A stretch of 64,000 nt of DNA from Paenibacillus sp. FSL A5-0031 (GTDB lineage: Bacteria; Bacillota; Bacilli; Paenibacillales; Paenibacillaceae), in contig NZ_MRTD01000001.1 of NCBI RefSeq assembly GCF_001956295.1, forward strand, positions 248,001 to 312,000, in the 5' to 3' direction. The notes under the pieces were generated by a model. The model did not search any database. It saw only the letters and a program-made list of their open reading frames with translations, and was not told where the DNA came from. The position numbers were made by a program, and so were the translations under genes. Positions 54,098-63,124 of this stretch are shown in pieces. Every line of letters starts with the position of its first letter. Within the stretch, counting starts at the first letter, position 1.

Positions 54098-55513
54098 TTA
54101 GACCGAGAACCAGTGCCGTAGCGACTTTATTCTGCGGAGGATGAATAAATCGAGGATAAGAACTACAAGAATCGATAAGCCAACTAAGAGCATTAAAGCG
54201 CCGCAAGCCAACATGATGATCAGTACGCCAATCGTTATTTTTCTGCTCTTTGGTTTGGCTGGAGCGCCAAGTTTGCCTTCAGGCTTACGCTTGCGCCACA
54301 TGACATAAGAGCTTATGGCTACCAGGATAAGTCCCATACAGGCAATTAATCCAAGCAGCTGATTGGCTAAGCCAAATAGGGTGCCTTCATGAAAAGCGAT
54401 GCCATATGAAATCGCTTTGGCCATCATTCCATAATCTGCAAAGCGTACATCTGTCAGCACTGCTCCGCTATATTGATCGATGTGAAGCGTTGCATCCTTA
54501 CCCGGTGTGGGATGTGATGTGGATACAGTAAAAACACCGCTCTCTCCCATAGGGATTGTAATCGTGTAGGGTTTCAGAACATGACGCTGTTCAGCAATAG
54601 CTTCCATTTCATTTATGCTTAAAGGTACATAACCCCCTAGTACAGAAGCAGGAACGGGTAAACTTTCTGCTGCCCAAGGCAAATCCTCGGCAATATCTTT
54701 GGCGACCGTAACGGATTCAGGTTTTGCGCCGAAGATGGAAGCAAAGGGTGGCGTATTCGTGTTTGTTGAATTAGCCAGCTTATCGATTTGTCCACCCATA
54801 ATCCCAGACCATGGCAGTCCTCCAGCTATAATGACTAACAAAACGAGGGATATCCAAAATGCAGGAACCGCATGCAAATCTCTCCAGAAAATACGGCTTC
54901 CGGGTTTACTGAGCCTTGGAAGAATAGTTCCCCATATGGCAGATTTATTGCGTGGCCACCAAAGGAATAAACCGGTCAATATCATGATGATCGCCCAGCA
55001 TGCTGCAAGCTCTACAAGCCGGTTGGCAAAGGTACCTCCTATAACTAGCTCGCTGTGCATTTTTTTGAAAAAAGCGGAAAATGTTTTGTCACTGTTCATC
55101 ATGCCAAGTACATTACCAGTGTAAGGATCCACGTACATCGTTGTGGAGGTTCCATTCCGGCTTACCGACATTTTGTAGCTTGATTTAGGATCATCGTCGA
55201 GCGTAATCGACGATACTATAGTACCTGGATAAGCTTTTGTTGTTTTCTCAATAATTCCTTCAGGCGGCATCTTGGTTGTTCCAACTTCACGAACAGTAAG
55301 CATATCTTTGTACAAATATCCCTCGATTTGCGGTTTGAATAAATAAACGGAACCGCTGAATGCTAAAACAATCAAGAAGGGTGCAAAAATAATGCCTGCG
55401 TAAAAATGCCATCTCCACACAGACTGATGAATGGCTTGGCTTATTCCTGTTGACGCACGTTTTTTCATCCCGGGTTCAGATGTGTTTAATTTTTCAACTG
55501 GCATATTGCTCAT
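54098..55513 (-). CDS. PepSY-associated membrane protein
   Basis: 471 residues: N-terminal membrane helix after QSVWRWHFYAGIIFAPFLIV, two PepSY-type extracytoplasmic segments (YVDPYTGNVLGM and HIDQYSGAVLTDVRF), three more central and C-terminal membrane regions (ILTGLFLWWPR, RDLHAVPAFWISLVLLV, GLFGLANQ near 390). This family (PepSY_TM) includes iron-regulated membrane reductases such as FoxB/PiuB. The paired conserved His in HFYAG and LHAVPAF could ligate heme. AT-rich inverted repeat TAATAAA-N6-TTTATTA (55537-55556) lies upstream. Confidence 0.87.
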   Translation of the reverse strand: MSNMPVEKLNTSEPGMKKRASTGISQAIHQSVWRWHFYAGIIFAPFLIVLAFSGSVYLFKPQIEGYLYKDMLTVREVGTTKMPPEGIIEKTTKAYPGTIVSSITLDDDPKSSYKMSVSRNGTSTTMYVDPYTGNVLGMMNSDKTFSAFFKKMHSELVIGGTFANRLVELAACWAIIMILTGLFLWWPRNKSAIWGTILPRLSKPGSRIFWRDLHAVPAFWISLVLLVIIAGGLPWSGIMGGQIDKLANSTNTNTPPFASIFGAKPESVTVAKDIAEDLPWAAESLPVPASVLGGYVPLSINEMEAIAEQRHVLKPYTITIPMGESGVFTVSTSHPTPGKDATLHIDQYSGAVLTDVRFADYGMMAKAISYGIAFHEGTLFGLANQLLGLIACMGLILVAISSYVMWRKRKPEGKLGAPAKPKSRKITIGVLIIMLACGALMLLVGLSILVVLILDLFILRRIKSLRHWFSV

Positions 55514-55671
55514 AAAACGTTACCCCGTTCCTGTAATAATAAAATCTCATTTATTATAACGTCATGAAGGATAATATCGGATGACTCAATAGAGCTATCA
55601 TTTCAAATATTTCAAATCTAAAAAAGGTGTAAATATCACAATAGTATACTTTTAGATACCCTGTTCCTCGA

Positions 55672-55683
55672 AAGTACGTACTT
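55672..55683. promoter_or_regulatory. Palindrome before the monooxygenase gene, possible HxlR operator
   Basis: AAGTACGTACTT, 84 bp before the start, with AGTATACT about 25 bp upstream (55643-55650). It shares GTAC/GTACTT elements with the palindrome before the HxlR gene (57872-57891). Confidence 0.4.
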
Positions 55684-55766
55684 CCATTACCTATTTAAAA
55701 GAGTAATAATAGGTTTATAACAAAAAGTAATTAACTTAAATTAAATAAGAGAGAGGTTGATATAGA

Positions 55767-56825
55767 GTGGAAAAATATCGTATTGATCAAAGCAAAGGAA
55801 TAGAATTTGGGCTTTACTCTCTAGGGGATCATTTGCCCAACCCGCATACGGGTGAGCGGATCTCTGCACAGCAGCGCATTAAAGAAATCATTGAAGCGGC
55901 CAAATTATCTGAACAAGCAGGTCTTGATGTGTTCAGCGTTGGTGAAAGTCATCAGGAATACTTTGTATCCCAAGCCCACGCAGTTATTCTTAGCGCTATC
56001 GCTCAGGCAACAGATAAAATTAAAATATCAAGCTCAGCATCGATTATAAGCACTTCCGATCCCGTTCGTGTTTATGAAGACTTTGCGACGATCGATTTGA
56101 TATCGAATGGACGAGCAGAAATCGTGGCTGGCAGGGCATCACGAATCGGATTGTTTCAATTGCTTGGGTATGATCTTCGTGATTATGAAGAGCTGTATGA
56201 AGAGAAATTCGAGCTGCTAAATGTAATCAATAATCAGGAGACTGTTACTTGGAATGGACAATTTCGCGCTCCTCTTAACGATGCGAAAATATTGCCGCGG
56301 CCGTTAAACGGCTCTTTACCGATATGGCGTGCAGTAGGCGGATCGCCAGCTAGTGCGATAAAAGCTGGAATGGCAGGGGTGCCAATGATGCTGGCGACAT
56401 TAGCGGGTCCGTCATCAAGCTTTAAATTATCAGTTGACGCCTACCGAAGAGCTGCTGAACAAAGTGGTTTTGACCCAGCAACGCTGCCAGTTGCAACCAC
56501 TAGCTTGTTTTATGTAGCGGAAACCTCACAGCAAGCGATGAAGGAAGCTTACCCTCATGTTAACAAAGGTATGGAATTTTCTAACGGACGCGGTTTTCCG
56601 AAGCAGCATTTTGCTCAAGGTGCCGATACCCGCAATGCTTTGATGGTCGGAAGTCCTCAAGAAATTATTGAAAAAATACTATATCAATATGAGCTATTTG
56701 GTCACCAGCGTTTTCTCGCTCAAATCGAATTTGGCGGAGTATCATTTGAAAAAATCATGGAGATGATTGAAACCATTGGCACTGTTATTTTACCCGCAAT
56801 AAAAAAATATACAGCAGCGAAATAA
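55767..56825 (+). CDS. LLM-class flavin-dependent oxidoreductase (luciferase-like)
   Basis: 352 residues with the bacterial-luciferase barrel: GVGESH-type segment VFSVGESHQEYF, SSSASIISTSDPVRVYEDFATIDLIS (quoted from SSSASIIS), GRAEIVAGRAS and LPIWRAVGGSP. It starts at GTG, with GAGAGAGG 11 nt before. Family members use reduced FMN to oxygenate diverse substrates. The next gene encodes an FMN reductase, giving a two-component monooxygenase. The substrate cannot be read. Confidence 0.9.
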   Translation: MEKYRIDQSKGIEFGLYSLGDHLPNPHTGERISAQQRIKEIIEAAKLSEQAGLDVFSVGESHQEYFVSQAHAVILSAIAQATDKIKISSSASIISTSDPVRVYEDFATIDLISNGRAEIVAGRASRIGLFQLLGYDLRDYEELYEEKFELLNVINNQETVTWNGQFRAPLNDAKILPRPLNGSLPIWRAVGGSPASAIKAGMAGVPMMLATLAGPSSSFKLSVDAYRRAAEQSGFDPATLPVATTSLFYVAETSQQAMKEAYPHVNKGMEFSNGRGFPKQHFAQGADTRNALMVGSPQEIIEKILYQYELFGHQRFLAQIEFGGVSFEKIMEMIETIGTVILPAIKKYTAAK

Positions 56826-56840
56826 TAGGAGGGATTCATT

Positions 56841-57407
56841 ATGAAAATCGTTGGTTTGTCGGGATCAATCGTGGGCTCAAAAACAAGAACAGCAATGAAT
56901 TACACTTTGGAATCGGTCAAAAAGCAATACCCTGATGCGGAAGTGACGTTAATTGATTTGGCCGATTATACGATTCAATTCAGCGATGGTCGTAATTACT
57001 TGGAATATGAAGGTGATACGGGCTACGTTACGAAAACCATTATGGATGCAGATGCCGTTATTATTGGGACACCCGTCTTTCAAGCTTCCATTCCAGCTAC
57101 TTTAAAAAATATTTTTGATTTGCTGCCCGTTAATGCTTTTCGCGATAAAATTGTGAGTATGCTTGTTACAGCTGGGTCATCCAAGCACTATTTAATTGCA
57201 GAACAACAATTGAAGCCAATTTTAGCTTATATGAAAGCTCAGATCGTGCAAACCTATGTGTTTATTGAAGAGAAGGACTTTCAGAGGAAAGAAATTGCGA
57301 ATGACGATGTTATTTTTCGAATTGAGCGTTTGGTGGAGGATACCGTTGTATTGACCGACACATTTACCAAGATTCGTGAACAGAAAGAAGAAAAGTACGA
57401 TTTTTAA
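56841..57407 (+). CDS. NADPH-dependent FMN reductase
   Basis: 188 residues of flavodoxin-like fold: phosphate-binding LSGSIVGSKTRTAM near the start and the conserved GTPVFQASIPATLKNIFDLL. AGGAGGG lies before ATG, 15 bp after the monooxygenase. It resembles SsuE/MsuE proteins that hand reduced FMN to partner monooxygenases. Confidence 0.92.
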   Translation: MKIVGLSGSIVGSKTRTAMNYTLESVKKQYPDAEVTLIDLADYTIQFSDGRNYLEYEGDTGYVTKTIMDADAVIIGTPVFQASIPATLKNIFDLLPVNAFRDKIVSMLVTAGSSKHYLIAEQQLKPILAYMKAQIVQTYVFIEEKDFQRKEIANDDVIFRIERLVEDTVVLTDTFTKIREQKEEKYDF

Positions 57408-57450
57408 GACAGCTGCTTGAAAACGTTGCAGTCGCGCTGTGCCATAGAGT

Positions 57451-57481
57451 AAAAAGATGAACTGCAGAGTTCATCTTTTTT
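57451..57481. terminator. Bidirectional terminator
   Basis: AAAAAGATGAACT-GCAG-AGTTCATCTTTTT between convergent genes. Confidence 0.92.
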
Positions 57482-57483
57482 AC

Positions 57484-57831
57484 TTAAAGGCTAGTTTGAT
57501 TCTTTTTTTGCATTTTATACAAGGTGTGCTTAGTGCCCCATTCGTGCATAATATCGAGAACAGGTTCTATGCTCTTGCCGTATTCCGTTATGGAATATTC
57601 TACTTTTGGCGGTACTTGAGCATATACTTTTCGAGAGATGATGTCCTCTTCTTCGAGCTCACGCAGCTGTTGGGTTAACATTTTCTGCGTTATTCCTGGT
57701 AGATTTCGTTTCAACTCACTGAATCTGTTGGTGCCCGAATGCATAAGATGCAACAAAATGAGGGGCTTCCATTTGCCTACTAAAATACTGAGGGCATCAT
57801 CTACATTACATAACTCGGGCTGCTTGTCCAT
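57484..57831 (-). CDS. HxlR-family transcriptional regulator
   Basis: 115 residues. Winged helix: ILVGKWKPLILLHLM, FSELKRNLPGITQKMLTQQL, PPKVEYSITEYG. A Cys at position 8 (PELCNVDDAL) sits where YodB/HypR-type redox sensors carry their reactive cysteine. ATG 57831 follows AAGGTGG by 11 nt; a GTG 15 bases earlier falls inside that site. Convergent with the monooxygenase-reductase pair, which it probably regulates. Confidence 0.9.
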   Translation of the reverse strand: MDKQPELCNVDDALSILVGKWKPLILLHLMHSGTNRFSELKRNLPGITQKMLTQQLRELEEEDIISRKVYAQVPPKVEYSITEYGKSIEPVLDIMHEWGTKHTLYKMQKKNQTSL

Positions 57832-57871
57832 TTCGTTTCGTTCCACCTTACAATATTTTTTTGTATGCTAT

Positions 57872-57891
57872 AGTACATGTAAGCATGTACT
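57872..57891. promoter_or_regulatory. Palindromic operator before the HxlR gene
   Basis: AGTACATG-TAAG-CATGTACT is a perfect 8-bp-arm palindrome 41 bp before the HxlR start, suited to autoregulation. Confidence 0.6.
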
Positions 57892-57976
57892 TACTATGAT
57901 TGATTTCATTATTCATATTAGCATCATAAAGTGTGATTAGAAAGCCGTCATTGAAGTGTGTGCTTTTGCAGCCAAA

Positions 57977-58003
57977 AACCTCCATACGAATGGAGGTTAT
58001 TTT
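57977..58003 (+). terminator. Terminator-like hairpin
   Basis: AACCTCCAT-ACGA-ATGGAGGTT followed by ATTTTG, between the HxlR control region and the Btr-like gene. Confidence 0.65.
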
Positions 58004-58156
58004 GCGTTTATAATTAAGAGCATCTAGTTTCCAAACCGTAGTGTAAATGATATTATCCTAATGGTTGTACAATAAAATCAGGACTTTCAGTATCATCACA
58101 TTTGTATGGTCTGAATACGCTGCAAGTGTTCACTTTTACTATTGGAGGCTTTATTT

Positions 58157-59812
58157 GTGAAAAAAAATGTTGACTCGGAGTGGGCAGAATCCCACTTTCC
58201 ATTATATACGGCTGATAGTATTGATTCGATTTATAGTACGACGAATCGCCCAATGTATGAAATAAACGAGAGCTTAACGGTGCTGATTGCAATTGTTAGC
58301 GGCAAAGGCAGCCTTCGGATCAAGGATCAGCTCTATGAGCTGATGGAAGGCAGCGTTATCCTTGTACCAGCGAACACAGATGCAGTACTGAGTGCAAATA
58401 TGATGCATCCTCTTCATATGTACAAGCTTGCTATAAATACCCGTGAGCAGGCGAATTCTCAGTCAACAGGTACAATGATGAGAAAGAGTGAGGCAGCATC
58501 AAATTCAAGCGTTCATTTTTTTCCAAATGAACCTGCAATTGCAGCATCTGTAGAGGAGCTATATATTCACCGATTGCCAGGAAATGAAATCCGCCATGTA
58601 CAAAATCAAATTGTGTTTCATCAAATTATTCTCCAATTGCTGGAGGGGCAAGAGGCTAAGTTTGCTTCAAGCGAAAAACCATCTATGGAACGCAGCATTG
58701 CTTATTTAGAGAGCCACTTTAGTGAAAAAATAACGCGTGAGCAATTAGCAGAAATTGCAGGTGTAAGTCGGTCTCACTACTCCATTCTCTTTAAACAGTT
58801 AACCGGGTTTTCGCCTAGCGATTACTTATCGCGCCTTCGTGTGCATCGTGCCAAGGAGCTATTGATTAGCGGTTCGGGCACGCTAAGGGAAATTGCTCTT
58901 AAGGTTGGCTACAAGGATGAATTTTATCTCAGCCGACGTTTTAAACAGGAAACAGGGGCAGCACCTTCGGTTTACAACCGAGGCACTTTCCAGAGAGTGG
59001 CTGTATTGCTGACACCTTATGCGAGCCATTTGCTCTTACTTGGTTTGGAGCCGGCGGTAATCATCTCAGACAGCAGTGAATATTTGAATACGTCCGGACT
59101 TCAATCGCCTCAAACCATGTTGTTTATAAACGCTGACTGTTCGGCAGAACAAGTGAAATCGTTATTGCTCGAAAACAACATTGAGCTGATTATTGCGGCA
59201 AATCAGCATTTGGATGAGTATGGGCTGAATGCAGAACAATTACGGGCAGTTGCGCCTATTGTGGAAATATCGTGGATGGAACTAGGCTGGAAAGAGCATC
59301 TTCGTCTTATCGCTCAAGTTATACAGAGAAGAGATCGAGCAGAGCAGTGGCTAACAGAGTATCAGAGAGAGGAACAGCACGCGCGTTCCTTGGTTCAGCA
59401 AAGCAGAGCCGAGCAAGAAATAATAACGATTCTCGTCATTAAGCCTGAACATTTGCTCGTTTATGGAGCGCGCAATGTCGGATGTGTGATTTATCAATCG
59501 CTCGGATTACAGCCTCCTGCACGGATTAAAGAGGATATGGAGAAGCTTGGCGATAAATTTCATTCCATTCCGATTAAGATATCGGAGCTTGCACAATATG
59601 CTGGGGATCGAATATTAGTTATTGTTTTTCCTGATGCGAAAGGATCAACTGCTCATTCAGATGTAATATTCAAATCTAATTATTGGAGTCAGCTTCCTGC
59701 CGTACAGCATGGTAATGTACATCTGCTCAGCCATGATGAATGGATTCCCTACAATCCCGTTTCAATTCGTTTGCAGCTTCAACGCGCTGTATCTTTATTC
59801 ACAAGCAACTAA
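58157..59812 (+). CDS. Btr-like AraC activator with C-terminal siderophore-binding domain
   Basis: 551 residues from GTG 58157 (TGGAGG 8 nt before). N-terminal cupin-like region, AraC DNA-binding domain (about 185-285: ITREQLAEIAGVSRSHYSIL and LREIALKVGYKDEFYLSRRF), then a FeuA-like binding fold without signal peptide (about 290-551: VAVLLTPYASHLLLLGLEPA). This matches Bacillus subtilis Btr (YbbB), which senses bacillibactin in the cytoplasm and activates its uptake genes. The siderophore importer genes follow directly, so it is their likely activator. Ligand is inferred from the family. Confidence 0.92.
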   Translation: MKKNVDSEWAESHFPLYTADSIDSIYSTTNRPMYEINESLTVLIAIVSGKGSLRIKDQLYELMEGSVILVPANTDAVLSANMMHPLHMYKLAINTREQANSQSTGTMMRKSEAASNSSVHFFPNEPAIAASVEELYIHRLPGNEIRHVQNQIVFHQIILQLLEGQEAKFASSEKPSMERSIAYLESHFSEKITREQLAEIAGVSRSHYSILFKQLTGFSPSDYLSRLRVHRAKELLISGSGTLREIALKVGYKDEFYLSRRFKQETGAAPSVYNRGTFQRVAVLLTPYASHLLLLGLEPAVIISDSSEYLNTSGLQSPQTMLFINADCSAEQVKSLLLENNIELIIAANQHLDEYGLNAEQLRAVAPIVEISWMELGWKEHLRLIAQVIQRRDRAEQWLTEYQREEQHARSLVQQSRAEQEIITILVIKPEHLLVYGARNVGCVIYQSLGLQPPARIKEDMEKLGDKFHSIPIKISELAQYAGDRILVIVFPDAKGSTAHSDVIFKSNYWSQLPAVQHGNVHLLSHDEWIPYNPVSIRLQLQRAVSLFTSN

Positions 59813-59886
59813 TAGTCCAAGTTAATTTCCCAACAAAAAGGCATGGATCAGAGCATTATGCATCCCTATAATAACGTTATGGTAAT

Positions 59887-59905
59887 GAAAATGATAATTA
59901 TTTTC
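59887..59905 (+). promoter_or_regulatory. Fur box
   Basis: GAAAATGATAATTATTTTC matches 16 of 19 positions of GATAATGATAATCATTATC and is nearly palindromic. It lies 45 bp before the siderophore-binding lipoprotein start. Confidence 0.88.
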
Positions 59906-59949
59906 AATACCTAAACATGATAGCAAAAGAAAAGGGAGAGAGTCATCTT

Positions 59950-60918
59950 ATGAAAAAGCTTTTTGTTCCGTTCGTTCTATCTTTAGTTCTTATTCTGAGC
60001 GCTTGCGGCGGCAATCAAAACAATAATGCAAGCAGCACGCCTGAAGTATCATCCACGGATGCACCGAAAGATGAGGCGTCACCATCAACAACCTCAGATT
60101 CGGGCACGTTTACTTATCAATCAGAAAATGGCCCTGTGGAAGTTCCGACCAATCCACAGCGCGTCATTGTAATTACAAGGTTCTTAACTGGTAACGTTAT
60201 GGCGTTAGGCGTGCCGCTTGTCGGCGTGGATGAAATGTCCAAGGATAACCCAAACTTTAAAGAAAAGCTAGCGAATACAGAAGCAGTTACAGATGAAAGT
60301 CTTGAGAAAATTATCGAGCTGAATCCAGATCTTATTATTGGACTATCCGATATTAAAAACATTGACAAGCTTAAGCAAATTGCTCCTACAGTTACTTATA
60401 CTTACGGCAAAGTAGATTTCTTAACGCAACAAATTGAAATTGGGAAGCTGTTGAATAAAGAGCAGGAAGCTAAAAATTGGGTCGATGATTTTAACGCGCG
60501 TACGAAAAAAGTTGGCGAAGAAATCAAAGCAAAAATTGGTGTGGATGCGACAGTTTCGGTTATCGAAACTTTCAATAAGCAGCTTTATGTTTATGGTGAC
60601 AATTTCGGCCGCGGAACGGAAATCCTCTATCAACAATTCGGGCTAGGCATGCCTGAGAAAGTTAAAGAAGCGACGAAAGCAGAAGGATTTTTCGCAGTTT
60701 CAACGGAAGTTCTGAAGGACTTCAGTGGGGATTATGTCATTTTCAGCAAAAATGCAGATGAAGACAATACGTTCCAAGACACAGAGACGTACAAAAATAT
60801 TGCTGCTGTCAAAAACCAACACGTTTTTGAAGCTGATGCCAAAGCGTTCTACTTTAATGACCCGCTTAGCATGGAATATCAATTAGAATTTTTCATTCAA
60901 AGTTTTTTAGGAAAATAA
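59950..60918 (+). CDS. Iron-siderophore ABC transporter substrate-binding lipoprotein
   Basis: 322 residues: lipobox LSAC (Cys-19 region of MKKLFVPFVLSLVLILSAC), Asn/Ser/Asp-rich tether, class III binding fold (NPQRVIVITRFLTGNVMALG ... INDPLSM-type end YFNDPLSMEYQLEFF). ATG 59950 is used, with AAAGGGAGAG before it. Captures a ferric siderophore for the two FecCD permeases that follow; Fur box and Btr-like activator upstream fit iron- and siderophore-dependent control. Confidence 0.94.
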   Translation: MKKLFVPFVLSLVLILSACGGNQNNNASSTPEVSSTDAPKDEASPSTTSDSGTFTYQSENGPVEVPTNPQRVIVITRFLTGNVMALGVPLVGVDEMSKDNPNFKEKLANTEAVTDESLEKIIELNPDLIIGLSDIKNIDKLKQIAPTVTYTYGKVDFLTQQIEIGKLLNKEQEAKNWVDDFNARTKKVGEEIKAKIGVDATVSVIETFNKQLYVYGDNFGRGTEILYQQFGLGMPEKVKEATKAEGFFAVSTEVLKDFSGDYVIFSKNADEDNTFQDTETYKNIAAVKNQHVFEADAKAFYFNDPLSMEYQLEFFIQSFLGK

Positions 60919-60936
60919 AGTAAAGAAGAGAGTCCA

Positions 60937-61944
60937 ATGAAAAGTAAACGACAATCTGTTTTAATTTCATATAAGCTCATAGGCTGCTTACTCATGCTTG
61001 TTCTGAGCTTCTTTCTATCCATGAAATTCGGAGCAGCGGATACGACATTTCGAGAGCTGTGGCTGGCTATCACGACCAACGTGAAGGACGATAATATTCT
61101 CGTCCTTCGCGAGATCCGGCTGCCTCGTGCGATAGCAGCGATATTGATCGGAGCTGCTTTCGCCGTATCCGGCGCTATCATGCAAGGGGTCACACGCAAT
61201 CCACTTGCAGATCCAGGCTTGCTAGGTCTTACTTCCGGCGCCAACATGGCGCTCGCACTTGCTTTCGTGTTCATACCGGGGCTAAATTATTTCGGTATCA
61301 TGATCGCTTGTTTCCTCGGAGCTGCTCTTGGAGCAGCGTTGGTCATGGCTCTTGGCGCAACTCGGCGTGGAAGATTGTCTCCGATGCGAATTATTCTTGC
61401 TGGAGCAGCCGTTTCAGCTTTTTTGTACGCGATCTCAGATGGCGTCAGCATCTTTTTCAAAATTTCCAAGGATGTAACGATGTGGACTGCTGGAGGATTG
61501 ATCGGAACAACTTGGTGGCAGCTTCAAGCCATTGCGCCGGTCATTCTTATTGGCATTGCGGCAGCTTTGATTCTCTCGAACCAAGTAGGCATACTGAGTC
61601 TGAGTGATGAGGTAGCGATGGGGCTTGGACAAAAGCTGATGATGATCAAAGCGATTTTGTTCGTTCTAGTTATTGTACTTACTGGCGCTTCGGTTGCGCT
61701 TGTTGGCAATATGGCCTTTGTAGGTTTGATGATTCCGCATATTGTGCGCAGGTTCGTAGGTACCGATTATCGGCATGTCATGACCTTCTCCGCTTTTGCA
61801 GGAGCAATCTTCATGCTGCTTGCTGATATGCTGAGCCGGACGATTAACGCACCTTATGAGACGCCTGTAGCAGCAATAGTTGCTATGCTGGGTTTGCCTT
61901 TCTTCTTATTTGTTGTGCGTAAAGGAGGGAAAGCATTCTCATGA
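60937..61944 (+). CDS. FecCD-type siderophore permease 1
   Basis: 335 residues, about 9-10 membrane helices; REIRLPRAIAAILIGAAFAVSG, MQGVTRNPLADPGLLG and the C-terminal FVGLMIPHIVRRFVG are diagnostic of FecCD permeases. Starts 18 bp after the binding protein. Forms a heterodimer with permease 2. Confidence 0.95.
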   Translation: MKSKRQSVLISYKLIGCLLMLVLSFFLSMKFGAADTTFRELWLAITTNVKDDNILVLREIRLPRAIAAILIGAAFAVSGAIMQGVTRNPLADPGLLGLTSGANMALALAFVFIPGLNYFGIMIACFLGAALGAALVMALGATRRGRLSPMRIILAGAAVSAFLYAISDGVSIFFKISKDVTMWTAGGLIGTTWWQLQAIAPVILIGIAAALILSNQVGILSLSDEVAMGLGQKLMMIKAILFVLVIVLTGASVALVGNMAFVGLMIPHIVRRFVGTDYRHVMTFSAFAGAIFMLLADMLSRTINAPYETPVAAIVAMLGLPFFLFVVRKGGKAFS

Positions 61945-62948
61945 CTTTGACAGCTCTCATACGCAAACAACGCTTGATCCTGCTAGCCAGTTTTGTACTG
62001 ATTGTTGTTACGGCTATCATCAGCATGGGTGTAGGGTACTCTAAGCTGTCGTTTGACAGACTGCTTCCTGTGCTGCTTGGCCATGGCACCTTCAAAGAGG
62101 ATTTTGTCTTGTTCTCCGTACGTTTGCCGCGGATTTTGATCACCTTGCTGTCGGGTATGGCTCTTGCACTGGCTGGTTCAATATTGCAAAGCGTCACACG
62201 CAACGATCTCGCAGATCCTGGAATAATCGGCATCAATTCTGGAGCAGGCGTGGCGATCGCGATATTTTTTCTCTACGTCCCGATCGATGTAGGAACATTC
62301 GTTTATATTTTGCCGTTAGTCGCTTTCGTTGGCGCATTGCTCACAGCGGCTCTAATCTATTTTTTCTCGTACAGCCGAACGCGCGGGCTTGACCCCATTC
62401 GCCTGGTACTAGTCGGTGTCGGTTTCTCGATGGCGCTGTCGGGGATAATGATCGTCATTATTTCCTCAGCAGAACGCTCGAAGGTCGATTTTATCGCAAA
62501 ATGGATTGCAGGTAATATATGGGGGGCGGATTGGCCGTTCATCTGGGCTTTGCTTCCGTGGCTGTGCTTACTCATTCCGTTCACCTTGTATAAGTCACAT
62601 CGGCTCAATCTACTTTCATTGAACGAAGAAACAGCGGTTGGTGTCGGTCTAAAGCTTGAACGGGAACGTCTCGTGTTGATTTTAATCGCTGTTGCCGCAT
62701 CTGCATCAGCTGTATCTGTTACGGGAGGAATCGCATTTGTTGGATTGATGGCTCCGCATATTGCGAAAGCATTGGTTGGCCCACGCAATCAGCTGTTCAT
62801 TCCTGTTGCTGTTTTGCTCGGCGGATTACTGCTGTTGGTGGCGGACACGATTGGCCGCAATATTGTCGATCCTGACGGTATACCTGCCGGTATCATGGTT
62901 TCATTGATCGGCGGCCCGTATTTTGTTTATTTACTGCTCAAAAAATAA
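61941..62948 (+). CDS. FecCD-type siderophore permease 2
   Basis: 335 residues with the same diagnostic segments (RLPRILITLLSGMALALAG, LQSVTRNDLADPGIIG, FVGLMAPHIAKALVG). ATGA overlap with permease 1. No ATPase gene follows, so the importer must use an ATPase from elsewhere, as the Bacillus Feu system uses YusV. Confidence 0.95.
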   Translation: MTLTALIRKQRLILLASFVLIVVTAIISMGVGYSKLSFDRLLPVLLGHGTFKEDFVLFSVRLPRILITLLSGMALALAGSILQSVTRNDLADPGIIGINSGAGVAIAIFFLYVPIDVGTFVYILPLVAFVGALLTAALIYFFSYSRTRGLDPIRLVLVGVGFSMALSGIMIVIISSAERSKVDFIAKWIAGNIWGADWPFIWALLPWLCLLIPFTLYKSHRLNLLSLNEETAVGVGLKLERERLVLILIAVAASASAVSVTGGIAFVGLMAPHIAKALVGPRNQLFIPVAVLLGGLLLLVADTIGRNIVDPDGIPAGIMVSLIGGPYFVYLLLKK

Positions 62949-63124
62949 CAGTGTTCTAGCTTCATGGAAAGATTATTTGAAGAGAGCATTGCACCATTTT
63001 GGGCAAAAAACAGCATCTCGAGGACTTGTGTTAAACGGAGCACAGTTACTCAAATGTGTAATTTTTTCTACTTTTCAAAAATTATTGTTTACGTTAGAAC
63101 AGATTTTTGATAATATAATCGCAA
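62949..63124 (+). other. Intergenic region with asd leader promoter
   Basis: TTGTTT (63085-63090) and GATAAT (63109-63114) are spaced by 18 bp, with TATAAT overlapping downstream; this is the likely promoter of the T-box leader. No terminator for the permease operon is clear. Confidence 0.45.
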
